From assembly GCA_963839955.1 (NCBI GenBank), contig CAWIXB010000001.1, positions 3,162,001-3,226,000 on the forward strand: 64,000 nucleotides of DNA, given 5' to 3'. Source of the stretch: CAWIXB01 sp963839955 (GTDB lineage Bacteria; Actinomycetota; Actinomycetes; JACCUZ01). The notes under the pieces are model-generated. The model was given only the letters and a program-made list of their open reading frames with translations. It was not told the origin of the DNA and did not search any database. Below, one piece after another: positions 31,957-41,500 of the stretch (the first letter of the stretch is position 1; each line of letters begins with the position of its first letter). The translations under genes were made by a program, and so were the position numbers.

Positions 31957-32196
31957 CCATCTCGCTGGGAGGTTCGGCCCCGACCGAGGGCCAGGAGGTA
32001 CGACGCAAATGCCGATTTGGCGGGCTCCAGCGGCTGCCTAGGGCCAATGCGTCGTCTTTCCTGGCCTTGCCTTCGAGAAGGCGCGCAGCCGGGCGCGAGT
32101 TGCGGAGCTGCGGGGCGTTCAACGCACCGCTCCTCCGCAGCTCGATGGGACCGCATGGCGATCTCGGGCGGCTCGCCGCTGCCGCGCGAGCAGCCG

Positions 32197-32874
32197 TTAG
32201 TCCTCGACGAACGCGCAGAACTCGTTGCCTTCGGGGTCGGCCAGCACGTGCCAGTCGATGTCGCCACCCCTCGGCCGCAGCAGAGTCGCGCCGGCGTCGA
32301 GCAGCGCCTGCAGGTCGGGGACGTCGACGTCCCAGTGGATGCGGTTCTTGACGGTCTTGGGCTCGGGCACCGGGTTGAAGTCCATGGTGAGGATCGGCAT
32401 GCCCGGCACGTGCTCGACGGTCGACCAGCCCTTGTCGTTGTGCTCGACGTCGCCGCCGTAGACATGCGACCACCACACAGCCTGCGCAGCCGGGTCGGCA
32501 CTGTCGACGACGAGGCCGTGGTTCCGCTCGACCGGAACCTCGTCGCGCAGAAACGCGCAGAACTCGCCGTCCTCCGGGTCGGCCATCACCGTCCAGTGGC
32601 GCCCCTCGACCTGCGGCTCCAGCACCCGCGCGCCGAGCTTCTCCAGGTCGGCGAGGGTGCGCGCATAGATGTCGAGGTGCACCCGGTGCTTCACCGTCCG
32701 CGGCTCCGCCGCCTTGTTGAACCAGACCGTGTGGCCCCGCGTCGGCCCGAACAGGCCGCCCTCACCGTTGTCGTACGCGCGCCACTCGCGGTCCAGCACG
32801 CCCGACCAGAAGCGGCCCAGCCGCTGCGGCTCGATCGCGTCGACACACACCTTCCGAAACCGCGCGATGGCCAT
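32197..32874 (-). CDS. Two-domain VOC (glyoxalase-like) protein
   Basis: 225 residues made of two similar halves (about 1-112 and 118-225). Each half ends in a D-PEG/DGEFCAF strand (MADPEDGEFCAF and LADPEGNEFCAF) and contains a His before a hydrophobic strand (HRVHLDIYA, NRIHWDVDV). This is the glyoxalase-like domain seen in many actinobacterial proteins of unknown role; some bind metals or small hydrophobic molecules or confer drug tolerance. The ATG at 32874 was chosen over one four codons upstream because the domain begins there. It is divergent from the next gene. Confidence 0.82.
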   Translation of the reverse strand: MAIARFRKVCVDAIEPQRLGRFWSGVLDREWRAYDNGEGGLFGPTRGHTVWFNKAAEPRTVKHRVHLDIYARTLADLEKLGARVLEPQVEGRHWTVMADPEDGEFCAFLRDEVPVERNHGLVVDSADPAAQAVWWSHVYGGDVEHNDKGWSTVEHVPGMPILTMDFNPVPEPKTVKNRIHWDVDVPDLQALLDAGATLLRPRGGDIDWHVLADPEGNEFCAFVED

Positions 32875-32961
32875 GGCGCGGACCATATCCGCCGACCGGT
32901 TCGCCGCTGTTTTCGGGCGTCACCGTGGGTACGGCGGACCGTGGCGGGGCAGGAGGGCCAG

Positions 32962-33378
32962 ATGCTGACTCTGGACGAGGCGACCAGCCTCTGCACCGCT
33001 GCCCGCAAAGCCGCGACCGACCTCGGCGTGCCGATGTCCTTCGCCGTCCTGGACCCCGGCGGCCACCTGCTCGCGTTCGTGCGGATGGACGGCGCTCCGT
33101 GGGTGAGCGCCGACGTCGCGCAGGGCAAGGCGTGGACGTCTGCGGCCTACGGCGCGCCGAGCTCCGCGCAGAAGGCGAAGATGGAGGCGATGCCGAACTT
33201 CGCGACGTCCATCACCGCCATGACCCACGGGCGCTTCACGCCGCAGACCGGCGCGATGCCCGTCTACCGTGACGGCACGCTGCTCGGTGCACTGGGCGCC
33301 AGTGGCGGCACGGGTGAGCAGGACGAGTCGGTGGCCACCACCGCCGTCGAGGGCTCAGGTTTCTCGACCAGCCGCTGA
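32962..33378 (+). CDS. GlcG/HbpS-like haem-binding domain protein
   Basis: 138 residues from the ATG at 32962, with AGGAGG upstream. The sequence follows the GlcG/HbpS/DUF336 pattern: an initial helix with AARKAATDLG, the strand SFAVLDPGGHLLAFVRMDGAP, then GKAWTSAAYG and a C-terminal GALGASGGTGEQDE. HbpS of Streptomyces binds haem and senses redox stress outside the cell; other members are linked to glycolate or diol metabolism. No signal peptide is present, so a cytoplasmic role is likelier here. Its stop is 10 bases from that of glmM on the other strand. Family firm, role unknown. Confidence 0.85.
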   Translation: MLTLDEATSLCTAARKAATDLGVPMSFAVLDPGGHLLAFVRMDGAPWVSADVAQGKAWTSAAYGAPSSAQKAKMEAMPNFATSITAMTHGRFTPQTGAMPVYRDGTLLGALGASGGTGEQDESVATTAVEGSGFSTSR

Positions 33379-33388
33379 CCTACAGGCC

Positions 33389-34738
33389 TCAGGACAGGGC
33401 GAGCTCGGACCGTACGACGGCGGCCAGGCGATCGGCGACCAGCTGGGCAGTGGCGGAGTCGGTCGCCTCCACCATGACCCGCACCAGGGGTTCGGTCCCG
33501 CTGGGCCGCAGCAGCACCCGCCCGGTGCGGCCGAGGTCGGTCTCGGCATCGCGCACCGCCCGCTGGAGCGGCTCGCACGACCCGACGCGTGACCTGTCGA
33601 CGTCGGGCACGTTGACCAGCACCTGGGGCAGGCGTTCCATCGTCGCGGCGAGCTCCGCCAACGGGCGGCCGGTGGCCGCGACCCGGGCGAGCAGGTGAAG
33701 CGCCGTGAGGACTCCGTCGCCAGTCGTCGCGTGGTTGAGCATCAGGACGTGTCCGGACTGCTCCCCGCCGAGCGAGAAGCCACCGGCCCGCATCGCCTCG
33801 AGCACATAGCGGTCCCCGACCGCGGTGTCGACGACGGTGACGCCTTCGCGCTGCATCGCCAGACGGAAGCCGAGGTTCGACATCACGGTGACGACGGCGG
33901 TGTCGTGGGCCAGGTCACCGCTCTCCCGCATCGCCACCGCGAGGATCGCCATGATCTGGTCGCCGTCCACGACCACGCCGTTCCCGTCGACGGCAAGGCA
34001 TCTGTCGGCGTCGCCGTCGAGGGCGACACCGGCGTCCGCACCGTGCTCGACCACCGCCGCCTGAAGGCGGCCCAGGTGGGTGGACCCGTAGCCGTCGTTG
34101 ATGTTCAGGCCGTCGGGGGTGTCCCCGATCGAGACGACGTCGGCGCCCGCACGGCGCAGGACGTCGGGTGCCACGCGATAGGCCGCGCCGTTCGCGGAGT
34201 CGACGACCACCTTCACCCCGTCGAGGCGGTGCGGTGCGGTCGAGAGCAGGTGCTCGGCGTAGCGGTCGGCGTGCGACTCGTCGACCCGGATGCGGCCCAC
34301 GTCGGCTCCCACCGGGCGGTCCCAGTCCTCGCGCAGCCGCTTCTCGATGGCGTCCTCGAGGTCGTCCGCCAGCTTGACGCCGCCGCGAGCCAGGAACTTC
34401 AACCCGTTGTCCGGCATCGCGTTGTGGCTCGCCGAGATCACGGCGCCCAGGTCGGCGCCCAGGTCGGCGGTGAGGAACGCAACGCCCGGCGTGGGCAGCA
34501 CCCCGACGTCGACGACGTCGACACCGGCGCTTGCAAGCCCTGCGACGACCGCGGCGGAGAGGAACTCGCCGGACGCGCGAGGATCTCGGCCCACGACGGC
34601 GACCGGGCGATGACGGTCGAAGACGCCCACGTCGCCCAGGATGTGGGCGGCCGCGACCGAGAGGTCGAGGGCGAGCTCGGCGGTCAGGTCCCGGTTGGCG
34701 ACGCCCCGGACCCCGTCGGTACCGAAGATGCGTCCCAC
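33389..34738 (-). CDS. glmM: Phosphoglucosamine mutase
   Basis: 449 residues. FGTDGVRG opens the protein, the phosphoserine loop is SASHN with S104, the metal loop is DGDADR, and RPSGTEPLVRV ends the last domain, all as in GlmM. It turns glucosamine-6-phosphate into glucosamine-1-phosphate for UDP-GlcNAc, the step after GlmS. It begins 4 bases after the rpsI stop, the conserved rplM-rpsI-glmM order. Confidence 0.96.
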   Translation of the reverse strand: MGRIFGTDGVRGVANRDLTAELALDLSVAAAHILGDVGVFDRHRPVAVVGRDPRASGEFLSAAVVAGLASAGVDVVDVGVLPTPGVAFLTADLGADLGAVISASHNAMPDNGLKFLARGGVKLADDLEDAIEKRLREDWDRPVGADVGRIRVDESHADRYAEHLLSTAPHRLDGVKVVVDSANGAAYRVAPDVLRRAGADVVSIGDTPDGLNINDGYGSTHLGRLQAAVVEHGADAGVALDGDADRCLAVDGNGVVVDGDQIMAILAVAMRESGDLAHDTAVVTVMSNLGFRLAMQREGVTVVDTAVGDRYVLEAMRAGGFSLGGEQSGHVLMLNHATTGDGVLTALHLLARVAATGRPLAELAATMERLPQVLVNVPDVDRSRVGSCEPLQRAVRDAETDLGRTGRVLLRPSGTEPLVRVMVEATDSATAQLVADRLAAVVRSELALS

Positions 34739-34742
34739 GAAG

Positions 34743-35243
34743 TCAGCGCTTGGAGTACTGCGGCGCCTTGCGGGCCTTCTTCAGGCCGTACTTCTTGCGC
34801 TCCTTGGCCCGCGGGTCACGGGTGAGGAAGCCGGCACGCTTGAGGGCGGGACGGTTGCCCTCGGAGTCGATCTCGTTGAGGGCGCGCGAGATGGCCAGGC
34901 GCAGCGCGCCGGCCTGGCCGGACACGCCGCCGCCGTGGATGCGGGCGACGACGTCGAAGCGGCCGTCGATCTCGAGCGTCACGAACGGCTCGTTGACGAG
35001 CTGCTGGTGGACCTTGTTCGGGAAGTAGGCATCGAGCGCGCGGCCGTTGACGATCCACTGGCCGCTGCCGGGCACCAGGCGGACACGGGCGATGGCCTGC
35101 TTACGGCGCCCGGTGGCCGCGCCCGGCGCGGTGATGATCTCGCGCGCCGGCGCTGCGGTGGTGGGCGACTCGCTGGACTCCGAGGTGTAGCTCTCGGGAG
35201 CCTCCGACGTGTCGTCGGTGGTCTCGGCGGTGGTCTCGGCCAC
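34743..35243 (-). CDS. rpsI: 30S ribosomal protein S9
   Basis: 166 residues. The first 40 are acidic and Ser/Thr-rich and have no match in the core fold; similar tails occur in other actinobacteria. The S9 core starts at about residue 43 with TGRRKQAIARVRL and ends in the basic tail KKYGLKKARKAPQYSKR that reaches into the P site. It follows rplM by 40 bases. Confidence 0.97.
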   Translation of the reverse strand: MAETTAETTDDTSEAPESYTSESSESPTTAAPAREIITAPGAATGRRKQAIARVRLVPGSGQWIVNGRALDAYFPNKVHQQLVNEPFVTLEIDGRFDVVARIHGGGVSGQAGALRLAISRALNEIDSEGNRPALKRAGFLTRDPRAKERKKYGLKKARKAPQYSKR

Positions 35244-35283
35244 GGTGCCTCTCAGTCTCTCTGTGTCTCTGGTCTAGGCGGCG

Positions 35284-35727
35284 CTACTGCGCGACCTGGG
35301 TGATCTCGAACGGGACGGGCGCCTGCGCCTGGTGGGGGTGGTCGGGCCCGGCGTAGACCTTGAGCTTCTTGAGCATGGCCCGGCCCAGCGAGGTGTGCGG
35401 CACCATGCCCCGGATGGCCTTCTCGACCGCCTTCTCGGGGTGGCGCTCGAGCAGGTCGGAGTAGGGGGTCGCGGTCAGACCGCCGGGATAGCCCGAGTGC
35501 CGGTAGGCCAGCTTGGCCTCGCGCTTGTTGCCGGTGAGCGCGACCTTGTCGGCGTTGACGATGATGACGAAGTCGCCGGTGTCGAGGTGGGGGGCGTACA
35601 TCGGCTTGTGCTTGCCGCGCAGCAGCGTCGCGACGTGGGTGGCGAGGCGACCGAGCACGACGTCGGTCGCGTCGATGACGTACCACTGACGCTGGACGTC
35701 ACCGGGCTTCGGGCTGTACGTGCGCAC
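35284..35727 (-). CDS. rplM: 50S ribosomal protein L13
   Basis: 147 residues from the GTG at 35727, giving VRTYSPKPGDVQRQWYVIDA, the usual beginning; an upstream in-frame ATG lies in promoter DNA. It contains LGRLATHVATLLRGKHKP and VRGMVPH-type block IRGMVPHTSLGR. L13 is an early assembly protein of the large subunit. GAAGG serves as ribosome-binding site. It heads the rplM-rpsI-glmM unit. Confidence 0.97.
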   Translation of the reverse strand: MRTYSPKPGDVQRQWYVIDATDVVLGRLATHVATLLRGKHKPMYAPHLDTGDFVIIVNADKVALTGNKREAKLAYRHSGYPGGLTATPYSDLLERHPEKAVEKAIRGMVPHTSLGRAMLKKLKVYAGPDHPHQAQAPVPFEITQVAQ

Positions 35728-35811
35728 GGTTGTAGCCTTCGAGGTCGCGATCTGGAACGGACAAATCGGTGCCGCCACGCAGGCGTGCGCGGGCAAGCAC
35801 AACGACCTCGC

Positions 35812-35841
35812 AGACTACCTTCCGGCCCTCGGACGGGTCAA
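35812..35841 (-). promoter_or_regulatory. Promoter of rplM-rpsI-glmM
   Basis: On the minus strand a TTGACC -35 box and a TAGTCT -10 box are separated by 18 bases, about 85 bases upstream of the rplM GTG. This is a good match to the actinobacterial SigA-type consensus. Predicted by eye only. Confidence 0.6.
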
Positions 35842-35879
35842 AGTGAGCGTAGGCGCCCCGCTCAGGGCGCCCCGCTCAC

Positions 35880-35906
35880 GGCGGCCCCCCGGGCCAGGGG
35901 GCCGCC
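35880..35906 (-). terminator. Strong GC hairpin after the M14 peptidase gene
   Basis: A perfect 10-bp GC stem with a 7-base loop, 6 bases after the carboxypeptidase stop and before the rplM promoter. There is no T-run, as is common for actinobacterial terminators. It would insulate rplM from readthrough. Confidence 0.65.
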
Positions 35907-35911
35907 CCCGC

Positions 35912-38434
35912 TCAGGGCAGCCGGACGGCCAGCACCGCGTCGCCCAGCGCTGCCAGGTCGCGCACCACGGCCCGGGTGACGGCACTCTCGTCGGCCGCGC
36001 CGAAGCCCTCGACGCGCAGCTGCACCGTCCCGGCCCGCGTCGGGACGGTCGTGGCCTGCAGCCCGTTGCCCGCCAGCACTGCCTCCGCACGGTCCGCGGC
36101 AGCCCGCCGCACCGTCACGAGCAGGTCGCCGCCCAGGTCGTCGACCCCGGCGGCCGCCTGGACCGCGGAGCGTCGCTCGGCCGCGCCGGCCGGTCCGCCG
36201 GGACCGTGCGCCGGCTTGTGCCGGTCCGGGCCGGCCAGGGCGTTGCGCAGGATCTTCTGGGTGCCGTCGGTGAACGCCCGGAAGTTCGGCTCGGACGCGA
36301 ACAGCACCACGCTGCCATCGCCGTACGCCTCGTCGGTGACCGCTGCCGTGCCGCCCAGCTCCTCCTCGCCCTCGGCGAAGCCCGAGACGAAGAAGTCCTC
36401 GCTCGCGGCCGGCGGGTAAGCCACCGCGACGCTGGCCGGGTCGGCCGCGCGCAGGACGGGGTCGTACTCGTAGAAGTTCCACGCGTCCTCGCCGACGCCG
36501 CGGGTGAGCGGGCTGTCGGGGTTCGTCCGTACGCGCAGCAGCGACCCGGGGACGTCCGAGGTCGGGTCGGTGAAGGTGGCGGTCGTCAGGCCGAGGCGTC
36601 CGGCCAGCGCGGCTCCGCCGCTGAGCCCGACGTAACGCCCGCCGTCCTGCGCCCACTGCCGCAGCGCGGCCGCGCCGTCCGCACCCAGCGCCGTCACACC
36701 ATCAGATGCCGAGCCGTCGGGGACGACGAGCACGTCGACGGCGCGCAGGCCACCGGTGCGGATGTCGGCCGCCGTCACCTCGCGGTACGGCGTGCGCCAC
36801 TTCTCCTCCAGCAGCCACCGCAGCCAGCCCGACGACTCGAGCCCCGTGCCGCCCTGCGACGACTGCCAGAGCGCCACTTTCTGGCGCGGACCCTTGATCG
36901 GCTCGGGCTTGGGCTCGGCCATCGGCTTGACCCGCTTCGAGCGGGGCGCGAGCACCTGGCCGGAGCGGCCGCCGTCGACGTTGTAGAGCAGCGGCTGGCT
37001 CCACGCCGTCACGTCGTAGAAGTACGGGAAGGGCGTGTAGGTGTCCTCGTTGAGCATCGCCTGCACCCAGTGCTTCTGCGCCTGCGCCATCGGCACCCAG
37101 TAGGTGCCGGCGGGCAGCCGGGTGCTGGCCGCCGGGCGGCCGTACGCGCGGTAGTCGGGCACCGTGAGCGGCGCGGTCAGGCGGCGCACCTCGACGTCCA
37201 TTCGCTGCAGCCGCCGCACCATCGACTGGACCTCGCGGGACTTGTCGGGATCGTCGGCACGCAGGAAGTAGTGGCGGATCCGCTCGTCCGGCACCTGGTT
37301 CTGCACCGTGTTGTCGGGCTGGACGACCTCGTTGGGCTCGAGCTGGCCGGCCTTACCTTGCTGCATTGCCTCGCGGTACGACGACGCGTAGGCAGTCAGG
37401 ACGTCGTTCTTGTCGGCCGAGACGGCGGACAGGGAGGTCCACACCGCGACGTACTGCTCGTAGACGCGCTCGTTCGTCGGGTCCGAGCTGTTCTTCTCGA
37501 ACGTCATTCCGGCGCCGAGGAAGCCGGTGGTGGGCACTGTGTCGCCGTAGCCCATGTAGAAGAGGTCGTAGATGTCGTAGTTGAAGTAGGGGATGCCCTG
37601 CCGGTCGAACTCGTCCTGCATCGACGCGCCGTAGAGGTTGTTGATCCAGTCGACGGACTCGTCAGTGATCTCGTGGTAGATCGGGTCGGCGTTCGGCGGG
37701 AAGAAGAAGTCGTCGGCACCCATCTCGTGGTCGTCGATGAACAGCACCGGCGGCAGTGCGCGGAGGGCCTCGATCTTGCCGTCGCTCTCCGGCTGGGTGC
37801 GCGCGAACCAGTCGCGGTTCATGTCGAAGCTGTAGGCGTTGCGGCGGGTGTCGGCCTCGCGGCCGTCGGGGTTCTGGGTCGGCAGGATCGCCACGACGGC
37901 GTTGTCCTGGATGGTGGCGGCAGCGCAGTCGGTGCGGTCTGCGAGCTCGTACAGCACCCGCAGTGCCGCGTCGGTGCCGCTCTCCTCCCCGCCGTGGACG
38001 TTGCCTGCGACCCAGAGGATCGCCGGCGCCTTCGCCGCCACCGACGCGGCCCTCGCCGGGCTGGTGCGCGGGTCACGCAGCACCTTGGCGGCCTGCTTCG
38101 CCTCGTTGACGCGCTTGCGCTCACCGACCACGGCGTAGCGCAGTGCCCTTCCCTGGTGGGAGGTGGCGAGCGTCGCGCTACTGACGTCCTTGCTGGCCTT
38201 GTCGACCGCCTGCACGTAGCGGTCGGACTCGGCGACGGTGACGTCGCGGTCGCCCAGGTCCAGGCCGAGCACCTCGCGCGGTGTGGGCACGTCGCCGGCG
38301 AAGGTGGCCGGGGTGGTGAACGGATGGCACGCGGGGTCCGCGGCCGCCGGGCCTATGGCGCCGGCCGTGACCACGAGAGGGAGTCCGAGGCCGACGGCCC
38401 CGAGAACGGCGAGAAGCGACCTGGCTCGCATCAT
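35912..38434 (-). CDS. Secreted M14-family zinc carboxypeptidase
   Basis: 840 residues. A signal peptide (about 1-32, ending AAA-D) is followed by an M14 catalytic domain at about 60-400. The zinc-binding pair is in HGGEES (near 147-150), followed by NPDGRE and NRDWFARTQPE, the substrate-binding Arg block, and DDHEMG. The C-terminal half (about 400-840) includes a stretch like the glutamine-amidotransferase fold seen after M14 domains in secreted actinobacterial enzymes, with VVPDGSAS and YVGLSGGAA. It probably removes C-terminal residues from extracellular proteins. It follows the amylase gene by 90 bases and may share its transcript; a strong hairpin ends it. Confidence 0.88.
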   Translation of the reverse strand: MMRARSLLAVLGAVGLGLPLVVTAGAIGPAAADPACHPFTTPATFAGDVPTPREVLGLDLGDRDVTVAESDRYVQAVDKASKDVSSATLATSHQGRALRYAVVGERKRVNEAKQAAKVLRDPRTSPARAASVAAKAPAILWVAGNVHGGEESGTDAALRVLYELADRTDCAAATIQDNAVVAILPTQNPDGREADTRRNAYSFDMNRDWFARTQPESDGKIEALRALPPVLFIDDHEMGADDFFFPPNADPIYHEITDESVDWINNLYGASMQDEFDRQGIPYFNYDIYDLFYMGYGDTVPTTGFLGAGMTFEKNSSDPTNERVYEQYVAVWTSLSAVSADKNDVLTAYASSYREAMQQGKAGQLEPNEVVQPDNTVQNQVPDERIRHYFLRADDPDKSREVQSMVRRLQRMDVEVRRLTAPLTVPDYRAYGRPAASTRLPAGTYWVPMAQAQKHWVQAMLNEDTYTPFPYFYDVTAWSQPLLYNVDGGRSGQVLAPRSKRVKPMAEPKPEPIKGPRQKVALWQSSQGGTGLESSGWLRWLLEEKWRTPYREVTAADIRTGGLRAVDVLVVPDGSASDGVTALGADGAAALRQWAQDGGRYVGLSGGAALAGRLGLTTATFTDPTSDVPGSLLRVRTNPDSPLTRGVGEDAWNFYEYDPVLRAADPASVAVAYPPAASEDFFVSGFAEGEEELGGTAAVTDEAYGDGSVVLFASEPNFRAFTDGTQKILRNALAGPDRHKPAHGPGGPAGAAERRSAVQAAAGVDDLGGDLLVTVRRAAADRAEAVLAGNGLQATTVPTRAGTVQLRVEGFGAADESAVTRAVVRDLAALGDAVLAVRLP

Positions 38435-38524
38435 GGAACCCTTTCGTGGCGAACTGTCCGTTACGGGGGCCTATCGCCCACGCATCGGACCATCCACGCG
38501 CGCCGCTGTCAACGGCCCGGGCTG

Positions 38525-41500
38525 CTAGGGGAAGCCCAGGCCGGTCGCGTCGACGAGCCGCCCGAGGTCGTCGTAGGCCGCCACGGCGAGCTGCCGGCCG
38601 GCGCCCTCGCTGCGGTGCAGCTGGCGCAGCTGGCGGGCATCTCGATGCGACAGGCGCAACGCCGCCTGACCGGCGAGATCGGGATACGCCGCGACCACGC
38701 GATCGGGCAGCCCTCGCGGATCGTCGGCCAACGGTGCCGACCAGCCGCCGAGGGTCTCCACGTCGATCGCCAGACCGCCCGGCCGGGCGACGTGGAGCCG
38801 GTAGGTCCAGCCGGGACGCTCGTCCGGCAGCCCCCAGGCGACCAGGCCGGGCTCGACCCACGTCGCGCGTGCGGTGCCGAGGTCCGGCTCGACGCTCACC
38901 TCGACCGGCTCGGAGGACACGGCGACCGCGTTGGTCGCCGAGTCGTAGGAGAACGTGGTGGCGTAGTTGTCCCCGCCGACGGTGAATGCCACGTTGCCGC
39001 CGCTCGGCGTCCCGTAGCTCTCGTCCCACGACAGGCCGACCGCGGCCTTCATCTCGTAGCTGCCCGCTGGCACCTCGGTCGTGGACAGGGTGTAGACGCC
39101 GTCGCCGTCGGGGTCCTGCAGCCAGGCGCGCATGCACGCCGGGTCCCAGTCGGCCGCACAGCCCATCTCCTGCTGGAACGAGCCTGCGGCGGTGACGATC
39201 TTGCTCAGCACGTCGTTGGTGACCCAGTGGGTGCGATGGTCGTAGTAGAAGCGCACGGGCGCACCGGTGGCCGTGTAGCCGATGTCGCCACCGCCCGCCT
39301 GCCCGCCGGCGCCGTAGTTCTCGGTCCACGACCGGTTGATGGCCGCCTTGAACGCATAGCCGCCGGCCCGCGGTGACTTCGTGCCCTTCCAGATGTCGTC
39401 CCCGGCGTCCAGGGTCAGCTGGCCCTGCTCGCACGCGGGGTCCCAGTCGCCCGGGTTCGCCGGGTCACCGCTGTCGCTGTTGCTGTCCGGGCACCCGATC
39501 TCGGAGCCGTGGCTGCCGGGGATCGAGACCGCCGGCGGCTGCTCCACCTTGCCGACCGGACCGCCGCCGGCAGCCGGCGGCGGGTCGCCGACGGTGGCGT
39601 ACGTCGAGGCGACGCCGAGGTCGCCGTCGTGGTCGCGTACCACGATGCGGTACTCGAGCATCGTGCCGTGGGCCATCTTCCCCACGTCGTGGAACACGCG
39701 GTACGGCTCGTTGTCGTCGATACCGAGGACGGTCCACGTCTTCGCGCCCACCGGTCGCCACGCGACGGTCACCTGGTTGAAGTCGTTGCCCGGCACGCCG
39801 ACGCCGATCTCGGCGCGTCCCGACACGATGCCACCCGGCTGCGGCGCGCGCAGGAACGGCTCGGGTGCTGCCCGGTCCGGTCCGAGCCGCTTCGTCGAGC
39901 GGAACACCTGGACCGAGCGCGCCGGGACGCGCACCGTCACGCGGCCCTCGTGGTCCGACCTCAGTGCGGTGGCGCCGTGGCCATGGGCCGACGGCCACAC
40001 CTGCTTGAGGCGCTGCCCCTCGGCGAAGGTGGGGAACGTCGCCTCCTTGACCGTGTCCGCACCGTTCGCCGCCACGACGTACTCGCGGTTCTCGCCCTCG
40101 CGAATGCGGCTGAAGGCGTAGATGCCCGGGGTGCTCGACGCGAAGCGGTGGATCTGGGCGCCGTCGGCCAGCGTCGGGTGCTTGTCCCGGAGTACCGAGA
40201 GCGCGGCGATCTCGCGGTAGAGCGGATGACGTACGTCGTAGTTGCTCGTCGCTGTGGTCGAGTCGGTGCCGATGAGGTCGTCGTCGTTGTAGGTGGCGAC
40301 ACGTGAGGCGAACATGTCCTGACGCGCGTCCTGGTCGCCGCCGTCGCCGGTGAAGCCCTGCTCGTCCCCGTAGTAGATGACGGGCTGACCGCGGCTGGTG
40401 TACATCAGCGAGTGAGCGAGCTCGTCGCGTTCGAGCAGCTGCGACCCGGTGGCGCCCGTGTCGGCGAGGAACTTGCCGATGCGCCCCATGTCGTGGTTGC
40501 CCAGGAAGGTCGGCAGCGAGTAGGCGTTGGAGTCGGCGTCGGTGTAGTAGTCGTCACCTGCGAAGAAGTCGCGCAGGCCCGTGGTGCCGGTCGCGCCCTT
40601 CGCGAAGTTCGTGGCGTTGGCCTGGTAGCCGAAGTCGACCGTGGCCTGCAGCCGGCCCGTCGTCGTGTAGCGCGACATGAACTCCGGGTTGGCGTCGAAG
40701 ACCTCACCGAACATGAAGAAGTCGTCGTTGCCGAGGGACGCGGCGTAGCCCTGCAGCGCCGGCCCGAAGCGCTGCCAGAACTCCATGTTGACGTGCTTGA
40801 CGGTGTCGATGCGGAAACCGTCGACCCCGGCGTCGCGCACCCAGGTCTGGTAGATGTCGGTCATCCCCTTGACGACCTCGGGCCGCTCCGTCCAGAGGTC
40901 GTCGAGCGAAGCCCGCTGGCCGGCGGGGAAGTCGCCGTACTCACTGTCCTCGCCGACGAACGTGGACGTGCCACGGTTGTGGTACATCGTCGGGTCGTTG
41001 AGCCAGGCCGGCGTCTTGGCCGTCTTGTCCGACTCGGCGCGGAACGTCGGCTGGTAGGGGAACGACGCGAGGTTCACCGGCGGGAACGTGTCACCCGTGG
41101 CGTAGTCACGGTCGTCGAACGGCACGTTGTTCGCGTCGCGGTACGGCGCGGCAGCCTTGGTCTTGTAGGGAACGGTCCCGTTGTCGGCGTAGTCGCTGTC
41201 GCGGTAGTCGAGCACGTCAGCCGTGTGGTTGGTGATGATGTCGAAGAACACCTTGATGCCACGACGGTGCGCTGCATCTACCAGGGACTTGAGCTCGGCG
41301 TTGGTGCCGAGGTGCGGGTCGATGGTGGTGAAGTCGGTGATCCAGTAGCCGTGGTAGCCGGCGCTCTCCGCTCCGGGAACACCCTGGACCGGCCTGTTCT
41401 TGAACGACGGCGTCATCCAGATCGCCGTGGTACCGAGGTCCTCGATGTAGTCCAGTCGCTCACGGATGCCCGCCAGGTCACCGCCGTGGTAGAAGCCCTT

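Noticed and set aside
31631..32476. Open frames across the coaA-VOC gap
   Set aside because: They run over repeats and into coaA or the VOC gene in the wrong frame and match no family.
35720..39376. A 1218-codon open frame on the plus strand
   Set aside because: It lies antisense to the M14 peptidase and the amylase end. In DNA this GC-rich the frame opposite a real gene stays open; the minus-strand proteins have clear motifs and signal peptides, and this one has none.
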